64,000 nucleotides of DNA from CAVQBJ01 sp963724405 (GTDB lineage Bacteria > Actinomycetota > Thermoleophilia > Solirubrobacterales > Solirubrobacteraceae), in NCBI GenBank assembly GCA_963724405.1, contig CAVRUQ010000003.1:682001-746000 (forward strand), given 5' to 3'. The notes beneath the pieces are model-generated. The model made no database searches, was not told where the DNA came from, and saw only the letters and a program-made list of their open reading frames with translations. Positions within the stretch are counted from its first letter, which is position 1; every line of letters begins with the position of its first letter. Below, in pieces: positions 1 through 7,765 of this stretch. A program made the translations under genes and the position numbers.

Positions 1-144
1 GTGTACGCGAACGCGGGCCACGCCTTCATGTACGTCGCGGGCTGGCGCTTCGACACCGTCGCTCTGGCCGAGGGCGGCACGCGGTGGTCGAGCAGCCCGA
101 CCGACACGTCCGGGTTCGTCGCGCGCCACCCGCCCGGGCTGTAG
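1..144 (+). CDS. C-terminal end of a secreted NlpC/P60-like cell-wall protein (5' truncated)
   Basis: Frame 1 is open from the window edge and ends in TAG at 142-144, giving about 47 residues. The visible text contains GHAFMYVAGWRFDT and ends GFVARHPPGL. This pattern (a histidine-containing strand, then RFDT, then an RW..SP stretch and a final RHPPGL) matches the tail of NlpC/P60-type peptidoglycan endopeptidases from Solirubrobacterales-like actinobacteria. The family assignment rests on memory of such tails. The catalytic cysteine would lie outside the window, so activity cannot be judged. No start codon is assigned because the gene begins upstream. Confidence 0.55.
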   Translation: MYANAGHAFMYVAGWRFDTVALAEGGTRWSSSPTDTSGFVARHPPGL

Positions 145-277
145 ACGGCGCTCGCCGGACCGCCGCCGGACCGCCCTCGACGTCGCACGCCTGTCGCCGC
201 CCCGCCGGAACACTGGCGCCGCGGCGGGGTGCACCGCGGCGGCTCGCGCGTGCCGGTCATCGGGTACCCTCCCTAAC

Positions 278-289
278 TAGAGCGATCTA
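278..289. promoter_or_regulatory. Small palindrome in AT-rich promoter stretch upstream of the alpha/beta hydrolase
   Basis: TAGA-GCGA-TCTA is a perfect 4-bp inverted repeat in one of the few AT-rich stretches nearby (ctaactagagcgatctatc). It lies 17 nt before the ATG at 307, just ahead of the GGGAGG ribosome binding site at 295-300. It could be part of a core promoter or a repressor site. It is short, so chance is possible. Confidence 0.25.
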
Positions 290-306
290 TCTATGGGAGG
301 TGTCTG

Positions 307-1191
307 ATGCCTGTCGTCGAGCTCTCCGCCGGCCCGATCGAGTACAGCGACACCGGCGGCGACGGACCGACGCTCGTCTTCCTGCACGGCCTCGTGATGG
401 ACGGCACGCTGTTCGATCCGGTCGTCGAGCAGTTGCGCGCCGACCACCGCTGCATCGTTCCGACGCTTCCGCTCGGCGGTCACCGCCTGCCCATGCACGC
501 CGACGCCGACCTCTCGCTGCGAGGATTCGGCCTGATCGTCGGCGAGTTCCTGCACCGACTCGACCTCACCGACGTCACGCTCGTCCAGAACGACCACGCC
601 GCGGCGCTCGTGTACGCCGGCGAGGGAGCGACCCGGGTCGCCCGGCTGGTCGTGTCCTCATGCGAGGCGTTCGACAACTACCCGCCTGGGCTCCCGGGCC
701 GCAACGCGTCGCTGCTCGCCCGCGTCCCCGGCGGCGTGTACATCGCGATGCAGCTCATGCGCATCCGGCCGCTGCGGCGGCTGCCGATGACGCTGGGCTG
801 GATGAGCAAGCGCCCGATCGCCAGCGACGTCACCGACCGCTGGTTCGCGCCGGCGCGGTCCGACCGGGCGATTCGACGCGACCTCATCAAGTACGCAGGG
901 GCGGCGCGCGCCGCCGACATGGTCGACGTGACGGAGCGCCTGCGCGCGTTCGACCGGCCCGCGCTCGTGCTGTGGGCGTCGGAGGATCGCGTGATGCCGC
1001 CCGACCACGGACGCCGTCTCGCCGAACTGCTCCCGGACGGCCGCCTCGTGTACGTGGACGACAGCTACACGCTCATCCCGCTCGACCAGCCGCTCGAGTT
1101 CGCCGAGCACGTCCGCGAGTTCGTGGCGGACACGCCCACGGACGCCGCGGCGGTCGTCGATTCCGGCCCGCCGGGGGCCACGCGCGCCTGA
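307..1191 (+). CDS. Alpha/beta-fold hydrolase
   Basis: This 294-residue protein has the alpha/beta hydrolase layout: an oxyanion-hole motif LVFLHG near residue 25 and a late strand PALVLWASEDRVM that carries the acid-residue region (about residues 218-230). The usual nucleophile elbow GxSxG is not clear. The matching position reads LVQNDHAAALV, with Asp in place of Ser, as in haloalkane dehalogenase-like members (Q/N-D-W/H-G/A). A dehalogenase or epoxide-hydrolase-like mechanism is therefore possible but unproven. The ATG at 307 is chosen because GGGAGG lies 6 nt upstream. The gene stands alone between the NlpC/P60 end and the sulfurtransferase. Confidence 0.8.
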   Translation: MPVVELSAGPIEYSDTGGDGPTLVFLHGLVMDGTLFDPVVEQLRADHRCIVPTLPLGGHRLPMHADADLSLRGFGLIVGEFLHRLDLTDVTLVQNDHAAALVYAGEGATRVARLVVSSCEAFDNYPPGLPGRNASLLARVPGGVYIAMQLMRIRPLRRLPMTLGWMSKRPIASDVTDRWFAPARSDRAIRRDLIKYAGAARAADMVDVTERLRAFDRPALVLWASEDRVMPPDHGRRLAELLPDGRLVYVDDSYTLIPLDQPLEFAEHVREFVADTPTDAAAVVDSGPPGATRA

Positions 1192-1277
1192 CGCGGGAAG
1201 CTCGCTCGATCTTCTCGCCTGGTGGAAGGACATCGAGCCCTCTGGGCCGGCGCCCGGCCCGCGCCTATGCTCCAGCC

Positions 1278-2105
1278 GTGATCGCGCCCGTCATCGGCGC
1301 CGACTGGCTCTTCGAGCATCTGGACTCGGTCGTGCTCGCCGACGTTCGCTGGTACCTCGACGGACGGTCCGGCGAGGCGGCGTATCGGGCCGGCCATCTC
1401 CCGGGCGCCGTGTTCGTCGACCTCGATCGATGGCTGGCGGGCCCCGCGACGGCGGCGGGCGGGCGCCACCCACTGCCCGATCCGGAGGTCTTCGCGGAGG
1501 GCATCGCTCGGCTGGGCATCGGCGACGACGATCGCGTCGTGGCCTATGACGACGCGGGTGGCGTGATCGCCGCGCGGCTCGTGTGGATGTTGCGGGTCAC
1601 CGGTCGCGAGGCGGCGCTGCTCGACGGCGGCATCGCCGCGTGGCGGGGCAAGCTCGAGCACGCCACCCCGGCGCGGCCGCCGGCGACGTTCACGCCGCGC
1701 GCCTGGCCGGCCGAGCACCTCGCCTCGATCGATGACGCGGCCGATCGCCGCCTCGTCGTCGTCGATGCCCGGCCGCGCGAGCGCTACCTCGGCGGGGCCG
1801 ATCCCGTCGATCCACGCTCGGGCCACATCCCGGGCGCTCGTAACCTGCCGTGTCGCGAGAACCTCGACGGCGACGGACGGTTCCTCGCCGTCGCCGAGCT
1901 CCGCGCGCGCTTCGCGAGCATCGGCGCCGACGGCGACACGCCGATCGTGTCCTATTGCGGCTCGGGCGTGACCGCCTGCCACAACCTGCTCGCCCTCGAG
2001 CACGCGGGTGTCGGCCGTGGGCGGCTGTTCCCCGGGTCGTGGTCGCAGTGGAGCCGCGACCCCCGTCGACCGGCGGCGAGGGGCGAGGAGTCCGTCGGCG
2101 GCTGA
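1278..2105 (+). CDS. Two-domain sulfurtransferase (thiosulfate/3-mercaptopyruvate type)
   Basis: The 275-residue product has two rhodanese domains. The inactive N-terminal domain contains RWYLDGRSGEAAYRAGHLPGAVFVDLD. The C-terminal domain contains VVDARPRERYLGG, SGHIPGARNLP and the active-site loop SYCGSGVTAC, whose first Cys would carry the persulfide. The CGSGVTAC loop is typical of SseA-type enzymes that move sulfur from thiosulfate or 3-mercaptopyruvate to thiols or cyanide in the cytoplasm. A GTG start at 1278 gives the normal N-terminus (VIAPVIGADWL). Open frame continues upstream but has no family similarity. The gene converges with the GH44 gene, leaving a 13-bp gap. Confidence 0.9.
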   Translation: MIAPVIGADWLFEHLDSVVLADVRWYLDGRSGEAAYRAGHLPGAVFVDLDRWLAGPATAAGGRHPLPDPEVFAEGIARLGIGDDDRVVAYDDAGGVIAARLVWMLRVTGREAALLDGGIAAWRGKLEHATPARPPATFTPRAWPAEHLASIDDAADRRLVVVDARPRERYLGGADPVDPRSGHIPGARNLPCRENLDGDGRFLAVAELRARFASIGADGDTPIVSYCGSGVTACHNLLALEHAGVGRGRLFPGSWSQWSRDPRRPAARGEESVGG

Positions 2106-2118
2106 CGCCGGCCCGGCG

Positions 2119-4200
2119 CTACCCGCGTCGGCTCGTCCGGCGCGCCTGGTGCCGGGGTCTGCTGCTGCGCCGGTGCGCCGCGGAGACGCATCTCGCCCGA
2201 CGGGCCCGGTTCTTCACCTTGTGACAGGCGGCCAGCGCCCTCGCGAGCAGCTGAGCGCGGGTCGGTCGCCGTCTCGCCGTGACACGACCGCGCCCGGCCG
2301 AGGTCGTCGTGGTCGTCGACGTGCTCTTCACGGTCGTCGTGCTCGTCGCCTGCGTCATCGTGCTCGCCGTCGTGCTGCTCGGCGTGGTCGTGGTCGGCAC
2401 GCTCGTCGTCGACGTGGTGGTCGTGCTCGTCGTCGACGTGGTGGTCGTGCTCGTCGTCGACGTGGTGGTCGTGCTCGTCGTCGACGTGGTGGTCGTGCTC
2501 GTCGTCGCCGCCGGCGGGATCACGTACAGCGTGATCGAGTCGGCCGGATACGTGGCCGTGAAGCCGCTCGCGTCCAACGCCTGGTCGGGCGCGCGCACGA
2601 TCGCCCCACCGGTCCACCGCCAGGTCTGGGCGCTTGCGGCCGGCTGGAACCCACTGAGGGACAGGGGCCAGGTCGCCGCGGCGGCCGTCTTGTTGATGAC
2701 CATCGCGGTGAGCGCACCGTCGCTCGCCCGCGTGGCGCCGTACACGGCGAGCGAGCCCTGATCGGTGCTCTGCGACCGGACATACGTGTCGCCGAAGCGC
2801 GAACCCTTCCCGTCGTAGTCGCGGTACATGTCGAAGGCGTCGGCGATGTCGGGCCCGTCATTGGACAACGCCCATCGCGTCGCGATGCCGACGCCCTCGC
2901 GGGCGAAGATGCCGAGCGTGTCGGCCTGGATGAGCGCATTCGTGACGGCGTAGTTCGCCTGGCTGGTGTCGATCGAGAGGTTGTACTCACTGAGCGACAG
3001 GCCGAGCCCCGGGTCGTACTGGGACACCCACTGGCGCATGCGCGGGGTCAACTCGATCGTCGAGTTGACCCAGCTCGGATCGGTGTACGTCGGATCCCAC
3101 AGCGAGCGGGTGACGTCGGTCGTCTCGCCGCCGGCCCGGTAGTAGTGCAGGTCGAGGTAGTCGAACAGGCGCCCGCCGTGCTGCACGTCGTACGCGTGCG
3201 CCTGGGAGAGCAGCCAGGCGACGATCGGCAGTCCCCCGTGCGCCGCGCGGTCGGGCGAGCTCGCGGTACACAGATCGCCGTCGTCGGCGCTGCAGAAGTA
3301 GTTCGGCCATCCCCATTCCGAGAACGCCAGCACCTTCGCGCTCGGATCGACCGCCTTGACGGCGGCGGCGGTCGTCTCGGACTTCTGCCACAGCTCGTCA
3401 TAGGTGGTCGCCGCGGGGTTCATGTCGCGGTGCGTCGAGTTCCACAGCGCGGGCTCGTTCCCGAGCTCGTAGTAGCCGACGCCACCGTGCGCGGCGGTGC
3501 CGTAGCGCGCTACGAGCGCGTTCACCCAGCCCGAGGCGTTGCTCGCCGGATCGATCGCGACGCCGTCGCGTGTGGGGTCACTCGCGAGCGCCGTTCCGCC
3601 CTCGGTGCCGTTCCCGCAGTTGCTGTCGTACGGATCGAATCCGTCCTGCGCGGAGAACGTCGTCGCCGGGAAGCCACAGGTGAACGGATGCTCGAACGGG
3701 GCGTCCTTGGCGACGTAGCCCATGAGCGGCAGCGTGAGCAGCGTCTGCGCGCCGATGGCACGGTCGCCGTCGATGAACTGCTGATAGGCGGAGATGTTCG
3801 GCCCGGCCCCGTTGTTGCAGTAGTTGCCGGCGGCCGAGAAGCAGTCGGCCACGTTCTCGAAGTACCAGTCGTTGCCGAGATTGCTCGAGTCGAGCTGCCA
3901 GTTGTACGTGTCCGTCGTGTTCCCGCCCCAGCGGTCGATCGGCAGGCCGACGGCCGACGCCTCGCTCGTGCTCGCCTGATCGCTCGCGAAGTTCATGCCG
4001 TAGACGAGCGGGCTGATCGGCTGCTGGCCGGCGGCGGCGTCGACGCTCAGCATGGGGCCGGTCGCCGCCGCCGCGGAGGCGCCTGGGCGGGACGTCGCCA
4101 GGGCGAGGACGACGAGCATCCCCACGGCGCCGGCGGCGGCGAGCGCCACGAGGCGTCGCGTTCGCAGCGCGCGGCGGATGTGAACCCACGGGGCGTGCAT
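2119..4200 (-). CDS. Secreted glycoside hydrolase family 44 protein with Thr/Ser linker and basic two-Cys tail
   Basis: This 693-residue protein starts with a signal peptide/anchor (hydrophobic stretch about residues 17-36). The GH44 signature follows: LVYGMNFA near residue 63, RWGGNTTDTYNWQ near 90, a catalytic acid/base candidate in YYELGNEPALWN and a nucleophile candidate in LSLSEYNLS. GH44 enzymes are retaining endo-beta-glucanases/xyloglucanases that act outside the cell. After about residue 560 comes a Thr-rich linker made of TTTSTTST units. The last 60 residues are Arg-rich and include LLARALAACHKVKNRARRARC, a two-cysteine tail that may bind the wall or membrane. It has no carbohydrate-binding module that I recognise. 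It is monocistronic, with the ATG at 4200. Confidence 0.85.
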   Translation of the reverse strand: MHAPWVHIRRALRTRRLVALAAAGAVGMLVVLALATSRPGASAAAATGPMLSVDAAAGQQPISPLVYGMNFASDQASTSEASAVGLPIDRWGGNTTDTYNWQLDSSNLGNDWYFENVADCFSAAGNYCNNGAGPNISAYQQFIDGDRAIGAQTLLTLPLMGYVAKDAPFEHPFTCGFPATTFSAQDGFDPYDSNCGNGTEGGTALASDPTRDGVAIDPASNASGWVNALVARYGTAAHGGVGYYELGNEPALWNSTHRDMNPAATTYDELWQKSETTAAAVKAVDPSAKVLAFSEWGWPNYFCSADDGDLCTASSPDRAAHGGLPIVAWLLSQAHAYDVQHGGRLFDYLDLHYYRAGGETTDVTRSLWDPTYTDPSWVNSTIELTPRMRQWVSQYDPGLGLSLSEYNLSIDTSQANYAVTNALIQADTLGIFAREGVGIATRWALSNDGPDIADAFDMYRDYDGKGSRFGDTYVRSQSTDQGSLAVYGATRASDGALTAMVINKTAAAATWPLSLSGFQPAASAQTWRWTGGAIVRAPDQALDASGFTATYPADSITLYVIPPAATTSTTTTSTTSTTTTSTTSTTTTSTTSTTTTSTTSVPTTTTPSSTTASTMTQATSTTTVKSTSTTTTTSAGRGRVTARRRPTRAQLLARALAACHKVKNRARRARCVSAAHRRSSRPRHQARRTSRRG
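2402..2497. repeat. Four 24-bp tandem repeats encoding the GH44 linker
   Basis: The unit ctcgtcgtcgacgtggtg plus gtcgtg is repeated four times without change, followed by a partial fifth copy. On the minus strand each unit encodes eight residues of the Thr/Ser linker (TTTSTTST type). The identity at DNA level, including the wobble bases, points to recent expansion by slippage. Confidence 0.9.
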
Positions 4201-4362
4201 GTTCTGGGTCCGGGTCCGGCTCGGGGAAAGCCGAGATCAGCACCGTACACCTCACTGCGGGCGCGGCGCCGCCGACCGGACGGGTGACCGAGGCGGCGGC
4301 CCGGTGGGAATCCGTGCCCAGCACGCGGGCGCGGCGCCCGCGCGCCGAGGGAATCCGCCGCG

Positions 4363-5016
4363 CTACAGCCAGCCGAGGCCCACGCCGAACACGAGGCCCA
4401 TCGCCAGGTCGATCGCCGCGAGCGCACCGACGCGCGTCCAGCGCTGCCGCGGGGTCGGCGCGTCGTAGACCCACGCCGCGTACAGGAAGAACCACAGGTA
4501 CCCGAAGACGATGATCAGCGGCACGAACGGGGTGTTCCACCACCAGTACTCCCAGTGGAAGGTGCCCGTCGCGTGCAGGAACAGCTCCACGGCGACGCTG
4601 ACGATCGACAGACCGAGCGCGACGGCGAGACGATTCGGGATCCCGAGGATCCGCGCGGCCCGGTCGGCCGGCAGCAGCTTGACGTAGATGATGCCGGCCA
4701 GGGCGAACATGAACATGATCTCGACGTTCAGCCCGATGAGCAGTTGGTAGGCGGTCGGGCCGGTCGTCGTCCACAGCGCCGCGCGGTTGGTCGCCTGCAG
4801 AACGAGCGCGTTGACGATCTCGTTGAACCAGTCGGCGAGCCACACGGCGAGGCCCGCGGCGATCACGTCCCAACGGCCACGTTCGACCTCGTTGGCGTAC
4901 GCGTAGATCACGATCACCAGGAGCGTGACCGCGTACCACTTGAACAGGTGCGGGTTGCGGATGAGCCGCTCGGCCTGCAGCGTGAACTCCGTCCGCGTCG
5001 CGATCGGCAGCCCCAT
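4363..5016 (-). CDS. Multi-pass membrane protein of unknown function
   Basis: The 217-residue product has about six hydrophobic helices (roughly residues 27-42, 49-66, 84-112, 127-147, 160-180, 192-215). Charged loops include NEVERGRWD and the aromatic run HWEYWWWNTPF. I do not recognise a family with confidence. The first loop, with acidic and Trp residues, and the WEYWWWN motif are its most distinctive marks. The ATG at 5016 leads directly into MGLPIATRTEFTLQ. The gene lies between the GH44 gene and the divergent PPK2 gene and seems to be transcribed alone. Confidence 0.7.
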   Translation of the reverse strand: MGLPIATRTEFTLQAERLIRNPHLFKWYAVTLLVIVIYAYANEVERGRWDVIAAGLAVWLADWFNEIVNALVLQATNRAALWTTTGPTAYQLLIGLNVEIMFMFALAGIIYVKLLPADRAARILGIPNRLAVALGLSIVSVAVELFLHATGTFHWEYWWWNTPFVPLIIVFGYLWFFLYAAWVYDAPTPRQRWTRVGALAAIDLAMGLVFGVGLGWL

Positions 5017-5161
5017 GAGCGCACGACCCTAGCCGACCGGCCGACGGCCGCCAGGCGTGGCCGGCGTCGACCACTCAACCGTTTCGGATGACGCCTCCGG
5101 GCCGCGACCTCGCGACCATACGACCATGCCGATCCGTCCCGGGCCGCGGCGTTAGGAGCAG

Positions 5162-6124
5162 GTGGTGCCCGACCGTGCCTCCAAGCAGCAGCTGGGCGAG
5201 TTCATCGAGGCGTTTCGCGTGAAGCCCGGCTCGAAGGTGGTTCTGGGCCGAGACTTCGACCCGGCCTTCAAGGCCGGCATCCGGCGGAAGAAGGAGGGGG
5301 CCGCGCGGCTGGCGCAGGGCGTGCAGCGACTGGCCGAGTACCAGGCGCGGCTCGCCGCGCAGGACACCTGGGGCGTCCTGGTGGTCCTGCAGGCGCTGGA
5401 CGCGGCGGGAAAGGACGGGACGATCCGCCACGTGATGAGCGGCGTCAACCCGCAGGGCGTCGCGGTGCACAGCTTCAAGGTCCCGTCGGCCGAGGAGCTC
5501 AGCCACGACTTCCTGTGGCGCTACGCGCAGCGCCTGCCCGCCCGCGGCGAGATCGGCATCTTCAACCGATCCCACTACGAGGAGGTCCTCGTCGTGCGGG
5601 TGCACCCGGAGAACCTCGATCGGGAGAAGCTTCCCGAGGCGTCCAAGGCTGGGGACGTGTGGAAGCGGCGGTACCGCGAGATCAACGACTGGGAGCGCTA
5701 CCTCACCGACAACGGGATCCGGATCGTCAAGCTCTTCCTGAATCTGTCCAAGGAGGAGCAGCGCGTCCGCCTCCTGCGTCGCCTCGACCTCCCCGACCAC
5801 AACTGGAAGTTCTCGACCGCCGACGTGCGCGAGCGCGAGCGCTGGGACGACTACCAGGAGGCGTTCTCCGAGACGCTGTCGCACACGAGCACCGAGTGGG
5901 CCCCGTGGTACGTGATTCCCGCCGACCGCAAGTGGTTCGCCCGGCTCGGCGCCGTGGCGGTGATCGGACACACGCTGCTCGACATCGATCCCCGCTACCC
6001 GGTCGTGGGCGAGCGGGCACGCGAGGAGCTTGCCCAGGTCAGGCAGGCGCTCGAGGAGCAGGCGCCGGAGGGTGCCGCGCTCGACCCCTTCGAGCAGGAG
6101 CGGCGCGAGGGCACCTCACACTGA
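5162..6124 (+). CDS. ppk2: Polyphosphate kinase 2 family (PPK2)
   Basis: The 320-residue product carries the PPK2 Walker A region LQALDAAGKDGTIRHVMSG and the lid/Walker B motif IFNRSHYEEVLVVRV. Enzymes of this family transfer phosphate between polyphosphate and nucleotides in the cytoplasm. The NRSHYE variant is typical of the nucleotide-phosphorylating (class II/III-like) branch rather than the FDRSWYNR branch, so AMP/ADP phosphorylation is the better guess. AGGAG at 5154-5158 precedes two adjacent GTG codons at 5162 and 5165, and spacing favours 5165. The gene reads toward an alpha/beta hydrolase 41 bp downstream, possibly in one transcript. Confidence 0.9.
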   Translation: MVPDRASKQQLGEFIEAFRVKPGSKVVLGRDFDPAFKAGIRRKKEGAARLAQGVQRLAEYQARLAAQDTWGVLVVLQALDAAGKDGTIRHVMSGVNPQGVAVHSFKVPSAEELSHDFLWRYAQRLPARGEIGIFNRSHYEEVLVVRVHPENLDREKLPEASKAGDVWKRRYREINDWERYLTDNGIRIVKLFLNLSKEEQRVRLLRRLDLPDHNWKFSTADVRERERWDDYQEAFSETLSHTSTEWAPWYVIPADRKWFARLGAVAVIGHTLLDIDPRYPVVGERAREELAQVRQALEEQAPEGAALDPFEQERREGTSH

Positions 6125-6165
6125 GGCGGCGAGGGGTGCCCAGGCGAGGGCTATCCTCGGAGAAC

Positions 6166-7086
6166 ATGGCCTCCTTCGCCCACCAGGGTCATCGGCTCGC
6201 CTACACCGAGTACGGTGGCGGCCCGGCGGCGATCACCGCCTCCGGGCGTCGGGGGCGGACGGCCGCGGGCGCGCCGGCGGCCGCCCGGCCCGTGATTCTC
6301 GTGCACGGGCTGTTGCTGGCGCAGACGATGCACGAGCCGCTCGCTCGCGATCTCGCCGCGCGCGGCAATCGGGCGATCACGCTCGATCTGCTCGGCCACG
6401 GCGCCTCGGATCGGCCGCGCGACATGTCGCTGTACTCGATGCCGCTGTTCGGCGAGCAGGTGCTCGCCCTCATGGACCACCTCGAACTGGATCAGGCGGT
6501 CGTGCTCGGCACGTCGCTCGGGGCGAACACCGCGCTCGAGCTCGCAGCGCTGGCGCCGGAGCGCCTGCGCGGCCTCGTCATCGAGATGCCGGTGCTCGAC
6601 AACGCGCTCCCGGCGTGCGCCGTCGCCTTCACCCCGATCCTCGTCTCGCTCACGTTCGGCGAGCCGCTGATGGCGCTCGTCTCGCGCGCGACGCGAGCGG
6701 TGCCGCGCCGGCTGCTCCCCCTCTATGGCAACGTCATGCTCGACACGCTGCGCCAGGATCCCGGGCCCGGCGGCGCCGTCCTGCAGGGGCTGTTCGCCGC
6801 GCGCTTCGCCCCGCCCACCGAGGTGCGCCGCACGCTCGCCACGCCCGCGCTCGTGATCGGGCACCGGCGCGACCCGGTGCACCCGCTCTCCGACGCCGGC
6901 ATGCTCGCCGGCGAGATGCGCAACGCCGAGCTGTTCGAGGCCGACTCGCTCATCGAGCTGCGCGTGACGCCCGACCGGATCACGACCGCGATCGCCGCCT
7001 TCCTCGACCGCGTGTGGGCGACGCCGACGCGACGCCCACAGGCGCGCGGCGCCTCGGCCGGCCCTGCGCGGCGGCGCCGCGCCTGA
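6166..7086 (+). CDS. Alpha/beta-fold hydrolase
   Basis: The 306-residue protein has the alpha/beta hydrolase core: VILVHGLLL (oxyanion region, about residues 43-51), LDLLGHGASDRP, the nucleophile elbow GTSLGA with Ser near residue 115, and a late strand PALVIGHRRDPVHPLSDA with a candidate acid. This matches serine esterase/lipase or C-C hydrolase families. The substrate cannot be told. It has a low-complexity loop at about residues 22-40 (ASGRRGRTAAGAPAAARP) inside the first strands. The ATG at 6166 is the first start that gives the full fold. The gene lies 41 bp downstream of ppk2. Confidence 0.85.
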   Translation: MASFAHQGHRLAYTEYGGGPAAITASGRRGRTAAGAPAAARPVILVHGLLLAQTMHEPLARDLAARGNRAITLDLLGHGASDRPRDMSLYSMPLFGEQVLALMDHLELDQAVVLGTSLGANTALELAALAPERLRGLVIEMPVLDNALPACAVAFTPILVSLTFGEPLMALVSRATRAVPRRLLPLYGNVMLDTLRQDPGPGGAVLQGLFAARFAPPTEVRRTLATPALVIGHRRDPVHPLSDAGMLAGEMRNAELFEADSLIELRVTPDRITTAIAAFLDRVWATPTRRPQARGASAGPARRRRA

Positions 7087-7171
7087 GCGGCGCCACCTGC
7101 CGGAAAACCCCGCCAGGCGTTCGCGGCGATCTACGGTGGTGAGCCGGCCCATGCCCGACGAGACTCGACGC

Positions 7172-7765
7172 ATGGCAACGGCGAGCGACATGGGCGCGGC
7201 CACCCTGGTGCCGCCGGGCGAGTGGCAGGTCCTGGCGCGTCACTCGATGGTCGGCTTCGCAGTGCGCCACCTCATGGTGACGAAGGTGCAGGGTCGCTTT
7301 CGCGACGTCGAGGGGATCCTGCGGTGCGACGACACGGGGGTTACGTCGATCGATGGCCGGATCGCGGTGGCGAGCATCGACACGGGCGATCCGGTGCGTG
7401 ACGCCCGTCTGTGCGACGCGGACTTCTTCGACGCCGATCGATATCCGACGATCGCCTTCACGGCCGTCTCCGATCCGGCGGCGCCCGGTGCGGCCGCGAC
7501 CGTGCGAGGCACGCTCACGCTCCGCGGCACCTCGAGGCCGATCGACCTACAGGTCGACACCTCGGCCTCACCCCTCGGCCCAGCCGTCGACCTGCGGATC
7601 CGCGCCGTGGCGAAGGTCAGCCGCCGCGAGTTCGGGCTCGAGTGGGACTCCGCGTTCGCGGCCGGGGGGCTGGTCATCAACGACCGGGTGACGCTGGAGC
7701 TCGACATCGCGCTCGCGCGACGCGAGGCTGCGAATCGGACGCAGCTCAGAGCTGCAGCGACTTGA
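7172..7765 (+). CDS. YceI-family lipocalin-like protein
   Basis: The product contains the YceI pattern: WQVLARHSMVGFAVRHLMVTKVQGRF at the N-terminus, then DTGDPVRDARLCDADFFDADRYPTI, and a C-terminal KVSRREFGLEWD. YceI proteins are lipocalin-fold binders of isoprenoid-like or amphiphilic molecules. No signal peptide is visible, so this one is probably cytoplasmic. ATG codons at 7151 and 7172 and a GTG at 7136 are all in frame. I prefer 7172 because it leaves the usual short lead before the Trp. The 3' end overlaps the convergent aldehyde dehydrogenase gene by 20 bp. Confidence 0.85.
   Translation: MATASDMGAATLVPPGEWQVLARHSMVGFAVRHLMVTKVQGRFRDVEGILRCDDTGVTSIDGRIAVASIDTGDPVRDARLCDADFFDADRYPTIAFTAVSDPAAPGAAATVRGTLTLRGTSRPIDLQVDTSASPLGPAVDLRIRAVAKVSRREFGLEWDSAFAAGGLVINDRVTLELDIALARREAANRTQLRAAAT

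Noticed and set aside
2402..2497. Possible CRISPR-like array
   Set aside because: The repeats are contiguous without spacers and are in frame with a Thr/Ser linker.
2008..4287. 759-codon open frame antisense to the GH44 gene
   Set aside because: Arg/Gly/Ala-rich text without any family motif. It is a mirror of the well-supported GH44 gene at high GC.
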